Positions 1-7,477 of a stretch of DNA of 36,972 nt are shown here, one piece after another. Positions within the stretch are counted from its first letter, which is position 1; each line of letters starts with the position of its first letter. Made by a program: the position numbers and the translations under genes. The stretch comes from Corallococcus llansteffanensis (GTDB taxonomy: Bacteria; Myxococcota; Myxococcia; Myxococcales; Myxococcaceae): contig NZ_RAWB01000021.1 in the NCBI RefSeq assembly GCF_003612055.1, positions 1 through 36,972 of the forward strand. Direction: 5' to 3'. The notes below the pieces were generated by a model. The model was not told where the DNA came from. It did no database searches and saw nothing but the letters and a program-made list of their open reading frames with translations.

Positions 1-117
1 CTGCCGATGGTGCGACGCGCGTTGCAGCCCCTCCTGCTCGGGCAGATTGGCACCTGCCCCTTCTGCAACAGAGCCATCAACCCCAGAGCCCCGCCTGAGC
101 TGCCCTCTCGGATGTGA

Positions 118-300
118 CCAAGTGGTATTAGGCACTTCGGCCTCGAAGCGGCGCTGCTCGCCCAGCGCCATCAGGTGTACCAGCGCGCCCGCGCCCGTCA
201 CCCCGAGCGCTGGAGCCGCGACACGCGCGACGGGACGCCCGCGGGCCCTGTGCGCCTCAACCCCTCACCGGAAGTGCAGGAGCTGAAGCGCATCGGCTGA
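118..300 (+). pseudogene. IS3-family transposase, C-terminal remnant
   Basis: An open frame with no start runs into a TGA at 298-300. Its translation has the tail typical of IS3-type DDE transposases: a run LLAQRHQVYQRARARHPERW, then a Pro-rich linker and VRLNPSP, matching the family pattern 'L...R..VL..A...HPERF.....P..P..VWINPP'. A TGA at 115-117 interrupts the same frame, and nothing upstream in the window carries a catalytic core. Just downstream, the sequence around 313-335 resembles the noncoding end of such elements, but no terminal inverted repeat can be confirmed. I read it as the right end of an inactive IS3-like element, cut by the window edge or decayed. The family call rests on a short stretch. 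Confidence 0.5.
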
Positions 301-389
301 ACCCTCTCACGCGACAACGACCTTGACGCTCACCGGCTGCGCCTTCCACGGGCGCGGTGCCATAGGCCGCGTGATGCCTCCGCGTTGGG

Positions 390-2099
390 CTATAGGCGCC
401 AGACGTTCTTCAGGCGGGTGGAAAGATCCGCTTGGCGGTTTTGGAACTGCGTGTGCGTCCAGCTGGACTCTTTCAGGACGACGTTGGTCAGGGCGAAGTT
501 CGTGACGCCTTCCACCGTCGAGAAGTATTTGGCCTTCTTGATCGCGAAGTCGTAGTTCGACGCTTGGCTGTTCTTCCTCCGTGTGAGCAGGACCAGGTTC
601 CCCAGCCGGTGGATCATCTGCTGCCGGGCGTCCGCGTCCGGGAAGTGCTTCTCCCACTCGCTCCCGGGCTTGACCGTCTGGGGAACAACGTGCTCGATGG
701 AGATCCGGTCGTGATCGTAGACGGCTCCACCCGCCGCGAGTTCACTGTCGAGCCGCAGCAGGATGAGGCGCCGGACGGTCGGATAGGCGTTGTAGACGTC
801 ACCCTCAATGACCTGCAGGGCCTCCCGCCGTTCCTCCGAGGTGAGCTGTAGGGGGCTGCTGTCCTCCCGGAGATTCCCGTTCCGCTCGATGGCTTCCAGC
901 ACCTGGGCATAGCGCTCCAGACGGACATTGATCGTCGGCCGGAGGAACATGAAGCACGCCGCGAGCCGTTCCAGGTCCTGGAAGAACTCCACGAGCAACT
1001 CAGGATTGTTGGAGTGCTTCTTCAGGAAAAGGATGGCGGGAGGCAACCAGTCGGTGTTGTCGACGTAGGAGAACCACCTGAGCGCGGCGTTGACCTTCCG
1101 TGCCGCGACTTCGTCGATGCCCTGATAGTTCTCCTGGAGGATCGTTTCGAACGCCTGTCCGTACTTGAAGAAGTTCTGGTCCAGGAACGCCCCCACGTCC
1201 GTCGTGCCCTTGAGCACATACTCCCGGAACTCCGCGAGCACGGTGCCCTTGAGCTTCTTGCGGGCATGGATCATCCGGATGTGATTGAAGAGCGTCTGGA
1301 AGCGATCCCTCCCCAGGTCATTCTCAAGCGTTTCCCAGCGGTGCTGATATTCGCCCGTGCTTCTGGGGTCACTGGCGTGTAACCGCCCCAGGAGTTCGGC
1401 CTTGATGATGTCCGACACCGCCAGGTCGAGTCCCCGGTCGTTAAGTACGGAGAAGATTCGGAATGCCGAGTCGAGGTTGGACGTGGAGACGATGACCAGG
1501 AAGCAGCGCTGCGCGATGTACGAGACCAGCCGCTGGCAGTCCGCTTCCGCGATGCGGGACAGCGCGGTGACGAGGTGCTGCGCATTGGCCCGGATGTTCT
1601 CCTGTGCTTCGGTTTCGGGCCGGGTCTGGAGCTTGAGCAGTTCCGAGAGGCCGTCCTTCTCCTGGATGTACTTCTTGAAGAAGGATGCATCCTGCTGCCG
1701 GAGCTTGAGTCTGGGGCGATCCAGCGTGCCCAACACCTCATTGCCCTCCTGCTGCAGGAAGAGCGAAATCGCTGCCTTGGTTCGAGGGGCAGTGATGACA
1801 TGCCGGAGCGCGGACAGGAGAATCGTAAGGGTGGTCAGTCGCTGCTGACCATCAACGACCTCAAACTTCGCTTTCTCCTTTTCGATCAGGACGATGCTGC
1901 CCAGGAAATAGGGAGAGGCCTGTCCGACCGCGGAGGCTTCAGTTGAGCCGAGCGCCCCGATGAGATCCAGGAGCAGTTCGTCGGCCTGCTGCTGCTTCCA
2001 TGCATATGGGCGCTGGTACTCCGGAATTTCGAATGCGAAGTCGTCGCTGAAGACCTTGTGCAGCAGTGCTTCGGTGCCTTTGATTGTTTCTGTGGTCAT
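390..2099 (-). CDS. DUF262/DUF1524 GmrSD-like nuclease
   Basis: 569 residues with two recognisable parts. The N-terminal DUF262 (ParB/GmrS-like NTPase) domain has IPEYQRPYAW at 25-34 and DGQQRLTTL at 83-91, the nucleotide-binding and hydrolysis motif. The C-terminal DUF1524 HNH-type nuclease domain starts near residue 466 with IEHVVPQ (His about 470), followed by LGNLVLL and a conserved Lys/Asn segment. Fused DUF262-DUF1524 proteins are type IV restriction enzymes acting on modified DNA (GmrSD, BrxU) or relatives of unknown target. Both active-site motifs look intact. It starts at an ATG with no clear Shine-Dalgarno. It is monocistronic: no BREX, methylase or other defence gene is nearby, and IS relics flank both sides, which suggests arrival by transfer. 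Family call is firm; modified-DNA restriction is inferred. Confidence 0.85.
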   Translation of the reverse strand: MTTETIKGTEALLHKVFSDDFAFEIPEYQRPYAWKQQQADELLLDLIGALGSTEASAVGQASPYFLGSIVLIEKEKAKFEVVDGQQRLTTLTILLSALRHVITAPRTKAAISLFLQQEGNEVLGTLDRPRLKLRQQDASFFKKYIQEKDGLSELLKLQTRPETEAQENIRANAQHLVTALSRIAEADCQRLVSYIAQRCFLVIVSTSNLDSAFRIFSVLNDRGLDLAVSDIIKAELLGRLHASDPRSTGEYQHRWETLENDLGRDRFQTLFNHIRMIHARKKLKGTVLAEFREYVLKGTTDVGAFLDQNFFKYGQAFETILQENYQGIDEVAARKVNAALRWFSYVDNTDWLPPAILFLKKHSNNPELLVEFFQDLERLAACFMFLRPTINVRLERYAQVLEAIERNGNLREDSSPLQLTSEERREALQVIEGDVYNAYPTVRRLILLRLDSELAAGGAVYDHDRISIEHVVPQTVKPGSEWEKHFPDADARQQMIHRLGNLVLLTRRKNSQASNYDFAIKKAKYFSTVEGVTNFALTNVVLKESSWTHTQFQNRQADLSTRLKNVWRL

Positions 2100-2273
2100 A
2101 GTGTTTGTAGATGTATTGGTGCTGGAGGCTCAATCCTTCCAGAGTTGCTTTCTCAGGTCCGAGGCCCGAGTCCGGAACTCATCATAGACCGCTCCCCCAA
2201 GCAGGTGCGGAGGAGGCGAGCGCGGGGCATGAGGTAGCGGCCAGGAAGGAGCGGATCAAGGAGAGGACGACGC

Positions 2274-2460
2274 GAGTGGACTTTCGCAGAGTTGCTGAGG
2301 AGGACATTCGACTTCGATGTGTTCGCCTGCGTGAGGTGTGGAGGCAGGCGGCGGGTGAAGGGAGCACCCGGGTGCAGGCGATTCTGGAACACCTGGGCTT
2401 GCCCACGGCAGGTGCGAGGTGGGCCCCGGCACAGGGGCCACCCCAGGCTGCGGGGGCTGA
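2274..2460 (+). pseudogene. IS91-like transposase C-terminal remnant (frameshifted)
   Basis: Two frames carry consecutive pieces of the C-terminal tail common to IS91-like (Y2-type) transposases. From about 2287, one frame reads AELLRRTFDFDVFACVRCGG, including the CxxC pair; after a shift near 2355-2362 another frame reads RVQAILEHLGLPT and then a Pro/Ala-rich PAQGPP. An intact element would join these as '...DVFACxRCGGRRRV...RVxAILEHLGLP...'. No catalytic HUH/Y2 core is seen. The rest of the gap 2100-2877 holds no convincing gene; the long open frames there are GC-driven and lack family resemblance. A related relic is at about 24.2 kb. Confidence 0.6.
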
Positions 2461-2877
2461 GGCTCAAGACAGCCAGGAGGTCCAGGCTCTGCCACGCACC
2501 CGAAGGGAGCACGGCCTGGGCAGGCGTGTACCCCAAAGGGGCTCAAGCGGCCTGTCCACCGGGGCGGGAGCATCACTCGGGCGGCTCCCTCTGCGCCCTC
2601 CCTCCTCCTCAACAGGGCCCCCATCTCTCTGATGCGGTGTGCACCTCCAGCAGCGGTGGGCCGCATCGCGTTTCGGCGTACGCGAGGCCAGGGCGCTCCC
2701 CACCCGCCAGGGGCCCACGCTGGGGCGCCCACGGTGATTGCCGCGGTGCGCCAGGGGCGTTCACCGTGGCAGCGGGAGGGGCCCCCGTTCACCGGACTGT
2801 CACTTTCGGTTCCCGGGCCCGCGCCTTGAACAAGGCGGCAAGCGCCGCCACCGTGGCGTGAAAGGAGAAGTGCTTCC

Positions 2878-3348
2878 GTGTCCCTCCTCGCGGCCCGGGT
2901 CCTGGGCGCCTCGTTCGCGGCGATTGGCCTGACGGTGCTGGTGCTGACGTGGGGGATGTACCGGCGGGACTCGCTCATCGTGGAAGAGGGCGCCCACACG
3001 CAAGGCACGGTGACCCAGAAGGAGTTCCTCGCGTACTCGGATGACAGTGACTACGTGCTGCACTACGCCTTCACGGCGCACGACGGCACGTCGGTGAAGA
3101 GCCGCCGCAACGTCTCCTCCGGGCTGTGGAAGCGCCTGCGCGTCGGAGACACCATTCAGGTGCTCTACAGCCGCGAACAACCGCGCTGGAGCTTCCCCGA
3201 GGGCCACGGGCTGATGTCGCTGGGGCTCGCCCTGTTCTTCACCGTCGTGCTGGTGCCCATCACCCTGCTCGGGCTGTTGATCCTGCTGGCCCGGGCCGGA
3301 CCGGCGTCATCGGCGGTTGATTCGGCCGCCGCCCCCCCGCCATCCTGA
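2878..3348 (+). CDS. DUF3592 membrane protein (copy 1 of 3)
   Basis: 156 residues from a GTG start with a good ribosome-binding site (AAAGGAG at 2861-2867). A hydrophobic helix at about 5-25 is followed by a beta-rich extracytoplasmic segment (QGTVTQKE..., Y.LHYAFTAHDGT, W..L..GDTIQVLYSREQP) and a second membrane helix at about 116-140. This 'helix, beta domain with V.Y....P, helix' plan is the DUF3592 family, whose function is unknown. Two more copies follow on the same strand with 6 and 27 bp gaps, so the three probably form one transcript. The family call comes from motif pattern and topology. Confidence 0.75.
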   Translation: MSLLAARVLGASFAAIGLTVLVLTWGMYRRDSLIVEEGAHTQGTVTQKEFLAYSDDSDYVLHYAFTAHDGTSVKSRRNVSSGLWKRLRVGDTIQVLYSREQPRWSFPEGHGLMSLGLALFFTVVLVPITLLGLLILLARAGPASSAVDSAAAPPPS

Positions 3349-3354
3349 GGGCAC

Positions 3355-3801
3355 ATGAGCACCTCGACCCTGATCGGCTTCCTGGTGGGCGGGCTGGGAT
3401 TCCCCACCCTCCTCCTGGGACTCCTCATCTACATCCGCGGAGGGGTCGTGCGGCTGGAGCGGCGCGGGCTGCACGCACAGGGCAAGGTGCTCCGCGTCCA
3501 GTACCCCCGGACGAACAAGCGAACCGTCTATTACACCTTCCGTCCACCGGAGGGCCCGGAGTTCCAGGGCAACTTCCAGGAGTGGCCCCCGGGGCCCTCC
3601 GAGCGGGCCCCAGGCTCCCCCGTCGACGTCCTCTACCTGGAGGAAGCGCCACACGATCACATGGCCGCGGGCAAGGGCCTCAGTCGGAGGTTCTTCCTCA
3701 TCGCCGCGACCTTGCTCGTGTTGTTCGCGAGCCTCTGCACCCATGGCGTGCTGCAAGAGTACTTCGCCCCCCAGGGACAGGACCTGGCGCGGACCCGGTA
3801 G
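3355..3801 (+). CDS. DUF3592 membrane protein (copy 2 of 3)
   Basis: 148 residues from an ATG behind GAGGG at 3347-3351. It has an N-terminal membrane helix (about 5-26), then VRLERRGLHAQGKVLRVQYP, YYTFRPPEGPEF, and W..G....GSPVDVLYLEEAPHDH, and a second helix at about 110-128. It aligns by eye with the next gene over the whole length (RRG...QGKVLRV, PGSP..V.YL.E.P), so the two are recent paralogues; copy 1 is more divergent. DUF3592 proteins have no established activity. The gene begins 6 bp after the preceding stop, which suggests co-transcription and possibly coupled translation. Confidence 0.75.
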   Translation: MSTSTLIGFLVGGLGFPTLLLGLLIYIRGGVVRLERRGLHAQGKVLRVQYPRTNKRTVYYTFRPPEGPEFQGNFQEWPPGPSERAPGSPVDVLYLEEAPHDHMAAGKGLSRRFFLIAATLLVLFASLCTHGVLQEYFAPQGQDLARTR

Positions 3802-3828
3802 GCGCGCACGCCCCACCCCGACGCCCCC

Positions 3829-4239
3829 ATGAACCTCCTGGCGAAAGTCGTGACCGCGGCGCTCTTCGTCGGAGGCCCCGCGCTGATGCTGGTGCTCCAG
3901 TGGAGGGACTTCGCCGTCACCTGGAGGTTCCAACGGCGCGGGCAGCGCGTGCAGGGCAAGGTGCTCCGCGTCGACCCGGGCAAGGTGGATGACAACGCGG
4001 CGGTGCACTACGCGTTCTGCCTGCCCGACGGCACGGTGCTCCACCACGAGTACAGCGAGACGAGCGAGGACTGGTCGGCGCTGTCCCCTGGCTCGCCCCT
4101 GGAGGTCGTCTACCTGCCGGAGGATCCACGCCGGAGCCGCCCCATGGGCACAGGGATCGGCTGGGTGAGGACCGGCTTCTGGACGCTGGTGATGCTGGGC
4201 TTCATGGCGGGGGGCCTGGACGTGCTCCTGGGTCCCTGA
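3829..4239 (+). CDS. DUF3592 membrane protein (copy 3 of 3)
   Basis: 136 residues. It has an N-terminal membrane helix (about 5-22), RRGQRVQGKVLRVDPGK, VHYAFCLPDGTVLHHEYSE, SPGSPLEVVYLPEDPRRSRP, and a C-terminal helix. It shares nearly every motif position with copy 2. No good Shine-Dalgarno precedes the ATG (the spacer is C-rich), so it may rely on readthrough from copy 2, 27 bp upstream. It closes the DUF3592 triplet and is followed by the opposite-strand RCC1 pseudogene. Function unknown. Confidence 0.75.
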   Translation: MNLLAKVVTAALFVGGPALMLVLQWRDFAVTWRFQRRGQRVQGKVLRVDPGKVDDNAAVHYAFCLPDGTVLHHEYSETSEDWSALSPGSPLEVVYLPEDPRRSRPMGTGIGWVRTGFWTLVMLGFMAGGLDVLLGP

Positions 4240-4256
4240 GCGCCCGGCCTCACGGA

Positions 4257-4754
4257 CGCCCATCAGCGGGGCCCGTAGTGCCATGGCGCGAAGCACGCCC
4301 GCCACCTGGGTTGGCGTGAGGACCGTGGGGCTGGTGACCCCAGGCCCCACCTGGCCGGAGGTGTTCAGGCCCAGCCCCACACCTTGCCGGCTTCATCCAG
4401 CGCGAGCGCATGATTCACGTCCGCGGCCATGGGGCGGACGGTGGGAAGGCCCGGGACCTCCGAGGGGATGGGCTCTGCGGCGCTGGTAATGCCAATGCCT
4501 ATCTGGTCCGAGGTGTTCTGTCCCCAGGCCCAGACCTCCCCGTTCTTGTTCAAGAACAAGGAGTGATAGGCGCCCGCTGCCAGAGCCTTCGGCACGTTCA
4601 CCGAAGTGAGTGCGGCCATCAAGGCCGACGTCATGCATAGGAGCCCGTTTTCATGTCTTGATTCATTGACGCTCCGCGAGGGGGTTGTTGCTCCTTTCCC
4701 GGAGGCATTCACCGCCCACGCCTTCAAAGGCTCGACGGGAAAGGAGCCCTTCAC
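4257..4754 (-). pseudogene. RCC1-repeat protein, truncated and frameshifted
   Basis: The minus strand carries RCC1-type beta-propeller repeats: AGAYHSLFLNKNGEVWAWGQ with NTSDQIGIG, then VNHALALDEAGKVWGW. At 4369-4371 the frame hits a TGA where one base seems lost in a G/C run: reading through in the next frame gives GLNTSGQVGPGV and the start of the following repeat. A full RCC1-like myxobacterial protein has about seven blades; here only two remain, and the sequence decays before the DUF3592 genes. The N-terminal segment from the GTG at 4754 looks non-native. Intact relatives are often secreted or surface proteins of unknown role. Confidence 0.65.
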
Positions 4755-5011
4755 TCTAGCGGCTGTATTTGGATGCTGCTACTGAGCCAGACAGGCACCA
4801 TGGCGGTCTGACCTGACCTCGCGTGGTGGTCAGCAGTGCCCGGAGTTCAGGCGCGAGCCGCCGACGAATGACGCTGCTGACTGTCCGGGATGTCCTTGCG
4901 GCCCCACGGCGCCCATGGGATGTGAGGCGCCAGACATTGTGGCGATGCGACGCTCTGAGTGGCCTGGAATCCTGGTCTATGCTGGATTGGTCGTACAGCC
5001 AGGAGAGGCGC

Positions 5012-5278
5012 ATGCGCGTGGCAATCGTCGCCGGATTGATGGCAGTTGGACTGATGGTGGGATGCGGAGTTGGTGAGCCCGGTTCGGTTGAAGAACCGTT
5101 GGGGGTCAGCGATGATGCACTCGAGAATGTCAATGATGAGAGGTCATGCCTCGCCATCTACTCGACGGCCGGCTGTGAGTGCTATAACAACCTGGCCAGT
5201 AGCTGCTCTTGCTGCCTGGGTGCGTGCGCGGGTCGGCCGATCATTGCTGGAGACTGCTACGCCCAGCCGGTGGAATAG
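5012..5278 (+). CDS. Small Cys-rich lipoprotein
   Basis: 88 residues. The frame is open further upstream, but ATG 5012 is preferred: it sits behind AGGAGAGG at 5001-5008 and begins directly with a lipoprotein signal (MRVAIVAGLM, lipobox GLMVGC). The mature part is acidic, then has eight cysteines in about 35 residues (C-x7-8-CxC pattern, CSCC, GAC, GDC), which points to a disulphide-stabilised exported peptide. No family was recognised. The stop codon abuts the outer end of an IS5-like remnant (GGGCTGTCC from 5278), so the original C-terminus may have been altered by the insertion. Many myxobacteria have small Cys-rich lipoproteins of this kind. Confidence 0.65.
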   Translation: MRVAIVAGLMAVGLMVGCGVGEPGSVEEPLGVSDDALENVNDERSCLAIYSTAGCECYNNLASSCSCCLGACAGRPIIAGDCYAQPVE

Positions 5279-5545
5279 GGCTGTCCCTGATTGACGGAGC
5301 CAAAGAGGCATGGCTGCGACGCGCAGGACGGCGAGGTAACTGGTCGTCGCCTTGTCGTAGCGGGTGGCGACAGCCCGAAAGCACTTGAGGCCGCGGAAGA
5401 AGCCACCTGCTGCTGGGATGGTGCCGGCGAGGCGGGGCTTCGGGGCAGTCGTGTTCCGACCGGCGACTCGAAGACCTCCACGTCGGGCCAGCACAACGTC
5501 TACTAGCCGTCCTCGTGCTCGCGGGGGATGGTCGCAGAGAATCAA
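5278..5545 (-). pseudogene. IS5-family (IS427-like) transposase 3' remnant, copy A
   Basis: On the minus strand, one frame reads GLKCFRAVATRYDKATTSYL followed by AVLRVAAMPLWLR, which is the C-terminal end of IS427-group IS5 transposases ('LK.FRR.ATRYDK....YLA...LA...IWL'). Further upstream another frame gives IPREHEDG near 5513-5540, so frame is lost between them. The plus-strand left end, GGGCTGTCCCTGA from 5278, is probably the IS terminal repeat. The catalytic DDE core is absent. Its 3' 85 bp recur as copy B at 5944-6030. Confidence 0.6.
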
Positions 5546-5609
5546 TAGACTTACAGTCAGAGTGCCGAGCCTTCTAGGGTCGGCGTTTCCTTCTACAAGG
5601 ACAATCGAA

Positions 5610-5921
5610 ATGAGAATGATGAAGCTCTATCGAGTCGTGATGTTTGCCACCTTGACGGTGGGAGCGCTCACGAACTGTGGCGGCTTGCAGGACGACACGT
5701 CCGAAGACGGTGTGCCTGCATCGGCCGAGCAGGGGCTCCAGTCCTGCAGCAGCACCGGCATATGTGGGAGCGGATACGTGTGTGTCGATGGGACCTGTAG
5801 GCCCGATCTCGGCGACGAAGGAGGAGGTGGCGGCTATGGCGCTGCCTGCGGCGACATGGTTTGTGGAGCGGGCCAGACCTGTTGCGCAAACACCCAGAGA
5901 TGCGCGGGCTCGTGCGATTAG
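5610..5921 (+). CDS. Small Cys-rich lipoprotein
   Basis: 103 residues from the ATG at 5610, with AAGGA at 5597-5601. The signal peptide MRMMKLYRVVMFATLTVGAL ends in a lipobox-like ALTNC, giving a probable lipid-anchored Cys. The mature protein has about twelve cysteines: CSSTGICGSGYVCVDGTC, a Gly linker, then CGDMVCGAGQTCCANTQRC. The spacing resembles the disulphide-rich modules seen in myxobacterial surface proteins and in EGF- or Dickkopf-like domains. Function unknown. It lies between two IS5-family tails and has lower GC than its neighbours, which fits a mobile or recently acquired segment. Confidence 0.7.
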   Translation: MRMMKLYRVVMFATLTVGALTNCGGLQDDTSEDGVPASAEQGLQSCSSTGICGSGYVCVDGTCRPDLGDEGGGGGYGAACGDMVCGAGQTCCANTQRCAGSCD

Positions 5922-5943
5922 CGAAGCGCGAAGGAGCACCTTG

Positions 5944-6030
5944 GGGGCTGTCCTGATCAACGCAGCCAGAGAAGCATGGTTGCGACGTGCAAGGCGGCGA
6001 GATAACTGATCGCCGTCTTGTCGTAGCGTG
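5944..6030 (-). pseudogene. IS5-family transposase 3' remnant, copy B
   Basis: About 85 bp closely matching the outer end of copy A (5278-5364): both begin GGGCTGTCC and end CTTGTCGTAGCG, with scattered substitutions and one indel. The minus-strand translation is SRYDKTAISYLAALHVATML, the transposase C-terminal signature, followed by a stop. Only the end of the element survives. It sits 22 bp after the stop of the second Cys-rich lipoprotein gene. The gap 6031-6112 holds nothing recognisable. Confidence 0.6.
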
Positions 6031-6112
6031 AGATTCCTCCGCTGCCGTGGACACCCCCGATGTGATGACTGGACCTGTAAGAGGGCGAGTCCGTCGCGGC
6101 GTCACAACGGAC

Positions 6113-7477
6113 TCAGCGCTCCGACTCCTCGTCCTCCTGAAGCAGCCCGTGCTTGCGCAGCTTGTCGTGCAGCGTCGCCCGGCCGATGCCCAGCGTCCGC
6201 GCGGCCTCCGTGCGCTGGCCCTGTGACGCCGCGAGCGCCGCGAGGATGATTTCGCGCTCGTGCGCGTCCATCCGTTCCCTCAACGTGGCGCCGGAGGGGA
6301 CCTGGGGCGCTGATACATCGGAGCCTCCGGGCAGCAGGTCCGGATCCAGCGTCCCGTCGGCGGACAGCACCACGGCGCTCTCCAGGGCGTTCTCCAGCTC
6401 GCGCACGTTGCCGGGCCAGCGGTACGCCGTGAGGCGCTCCAGCAGCGCTGGCGTCAGCGCCACGGGGGGCATCCGGAAGCGCTCGGTGTGGCGCGCGAGG
6501 AAGTGCCTCGCCAGGGCGGCGATGTCCTCGGGGCGGCTTCGCAGCGGGGGCACCTGGAGTGTCACCACCTTGAGGCGGTAGTAGAGGTCCTCGCGGAAGC
6601 GGCCCTCGGTGACGCGCTGGGGCAGGTCGCGGTGGGTGGAGGCGAGGACGCGCACGTCCACCGGGAAGGCGCGGTCCTCTCCCAGCGGGCGCACCTCGCC
6701 CTCCTGGAGGACGCGCAGCAGCTTGGCCTGGAGGGGCAGGGCCAGCTCCCCCACCTCGTCGAGCAGCAGTGTGCCCCCGTCCGCCTCGCGGAAGAGCCCC
6801 CGTCGCAGCCGCACGGCCCCGGTGAAGGCGCCCTTCGCATGGCCGAACAGCTCCGCCTCGGCGAGCTCCGGCGCGAGCGCGGCGCAGTTGAAGCGCACGT
6901 AGGGTTTGTCCGCTCGCGGCGAGGCGCGCACCAGGGCCTCGGCGACGCGCTCCTTCCCGGTGCCACTCTCGCCGGTGATGAGCACGGTGACGTCGCGCGG
7001 GCCCACGCGCTGGATGAGCAATGCCAGCCGCGCCATCGCGGGCGACACGAAGACCAGCGAGCGCAGCAGGTTCACCTCGCCCGCGAGCCGCTCGTTCTCC
7101 GCCTCCAGCCGCACTAGGCCCAGCGCGCGGCGCACCACCGCGAGCACGTCGTCCACGTCGAAGGGTTTGCGGAAGTAGTCCAGCGCACCCAGCTTCATCG
7201 CCTCCACGGCGTGGCGCTCGGAGCCGTGCGCCGTGATGAGGATGACCGGCGGCGCGGGCGAGCGGGCGCGGACCCGGCGCAGCAGCTCCATCCCATCCAC
7301 GCGCGGCATGCGCAGGTCGCTGAGCACCAGGTCCACGGGAGGCTCCTCGTCCAGACGCGCGAGCGCGGCCTCGCCGTCCACGGCCTCCTCGACCGTCAGT
7401 CCGTCGTCCTCCAGCAACCCGCGCAGCGTGTAGCGCACGCCCGCGTCGTCATCCGCCACCAGCACGCGTGCCTTCAC
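6113..7477 (-). CDS. Sigma-54-dependent NtrC-family response regulator
   Basis: 454 residues in the full NtrC layout. The receiver domain (1-120) has acidic pocket D9-D11, phosphoacceptor Asp54 (LVLSDLRMP) and Lys104. The central AAA+ domain has Walker A GESGTGKE (169-176), the sigma-54 contact loop GAFTGA (216-221) and Walker B GGTLLLDEV (234-242). The Fis-type helix-turn-helix (about 415-445) ends in EAARTLGIGRATLHDKLRKH. It starts with GTG at 7477 behind AAGGAGG (7485-7491), overlapping the kinase stop by 4 bp, so the two are translationally coupled. All signature residues are intact. It should activate sigma-54 promoters once phosphorylated by the adjacent kinase; the best target is the promoter at 9030-9045 driving the divergent exporter. 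Confidence 0.93.
   Translation of the reverse strand: MKARVLVADDDAGVRYTLRGLLEDDGLTVEEAVDGEAALARLDEEPPVDLVLSDLRMPRVDGMELLRRVRARSPAPPVILITAHGSERHAVEAMKLGALDYFRKPFDVDDVLAVVRRALGLVRLEAENERLAGEVNLLRSLVFVSPAMARLALLIQRVGPRDVTVLITGESGTGKERVAEALVRASPRADKPYVRFNCAALAPELAEAELFGHAKGAFTGAVRLRRGLFREADGGTLLLDEVGELALPLQAKLLRVLQEGEVRPLGEDRAFPVDVRVLASTHRDLPQRVTEGRFREDLYYRLKVVTLQVPPLRSRPEDIAALARHFLARHTERFRMPPVALTPALLERLTAYRWPGNVRELENALESAVVLSADGTLDPDLLPGGSDVSAPQVPSGATLRERMDAHEREIILAALAASQGQRTEAARTLGIGRATLHDKLRKHGLLQEDEESER

Noticed and set aside
1..117. Open frame at the left edge with a CPFC motif, ending at a TGA.
   Set aside because: Only 38 codons with no family match; in such GC-rich DNA it could be chance, and the full gene lies outside the window.
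4756..5011. Frames in the gap before the first Cys-rich lipoprotein.
   Set aside because: No family resemblance on either strand; probably debris around mobile elements.
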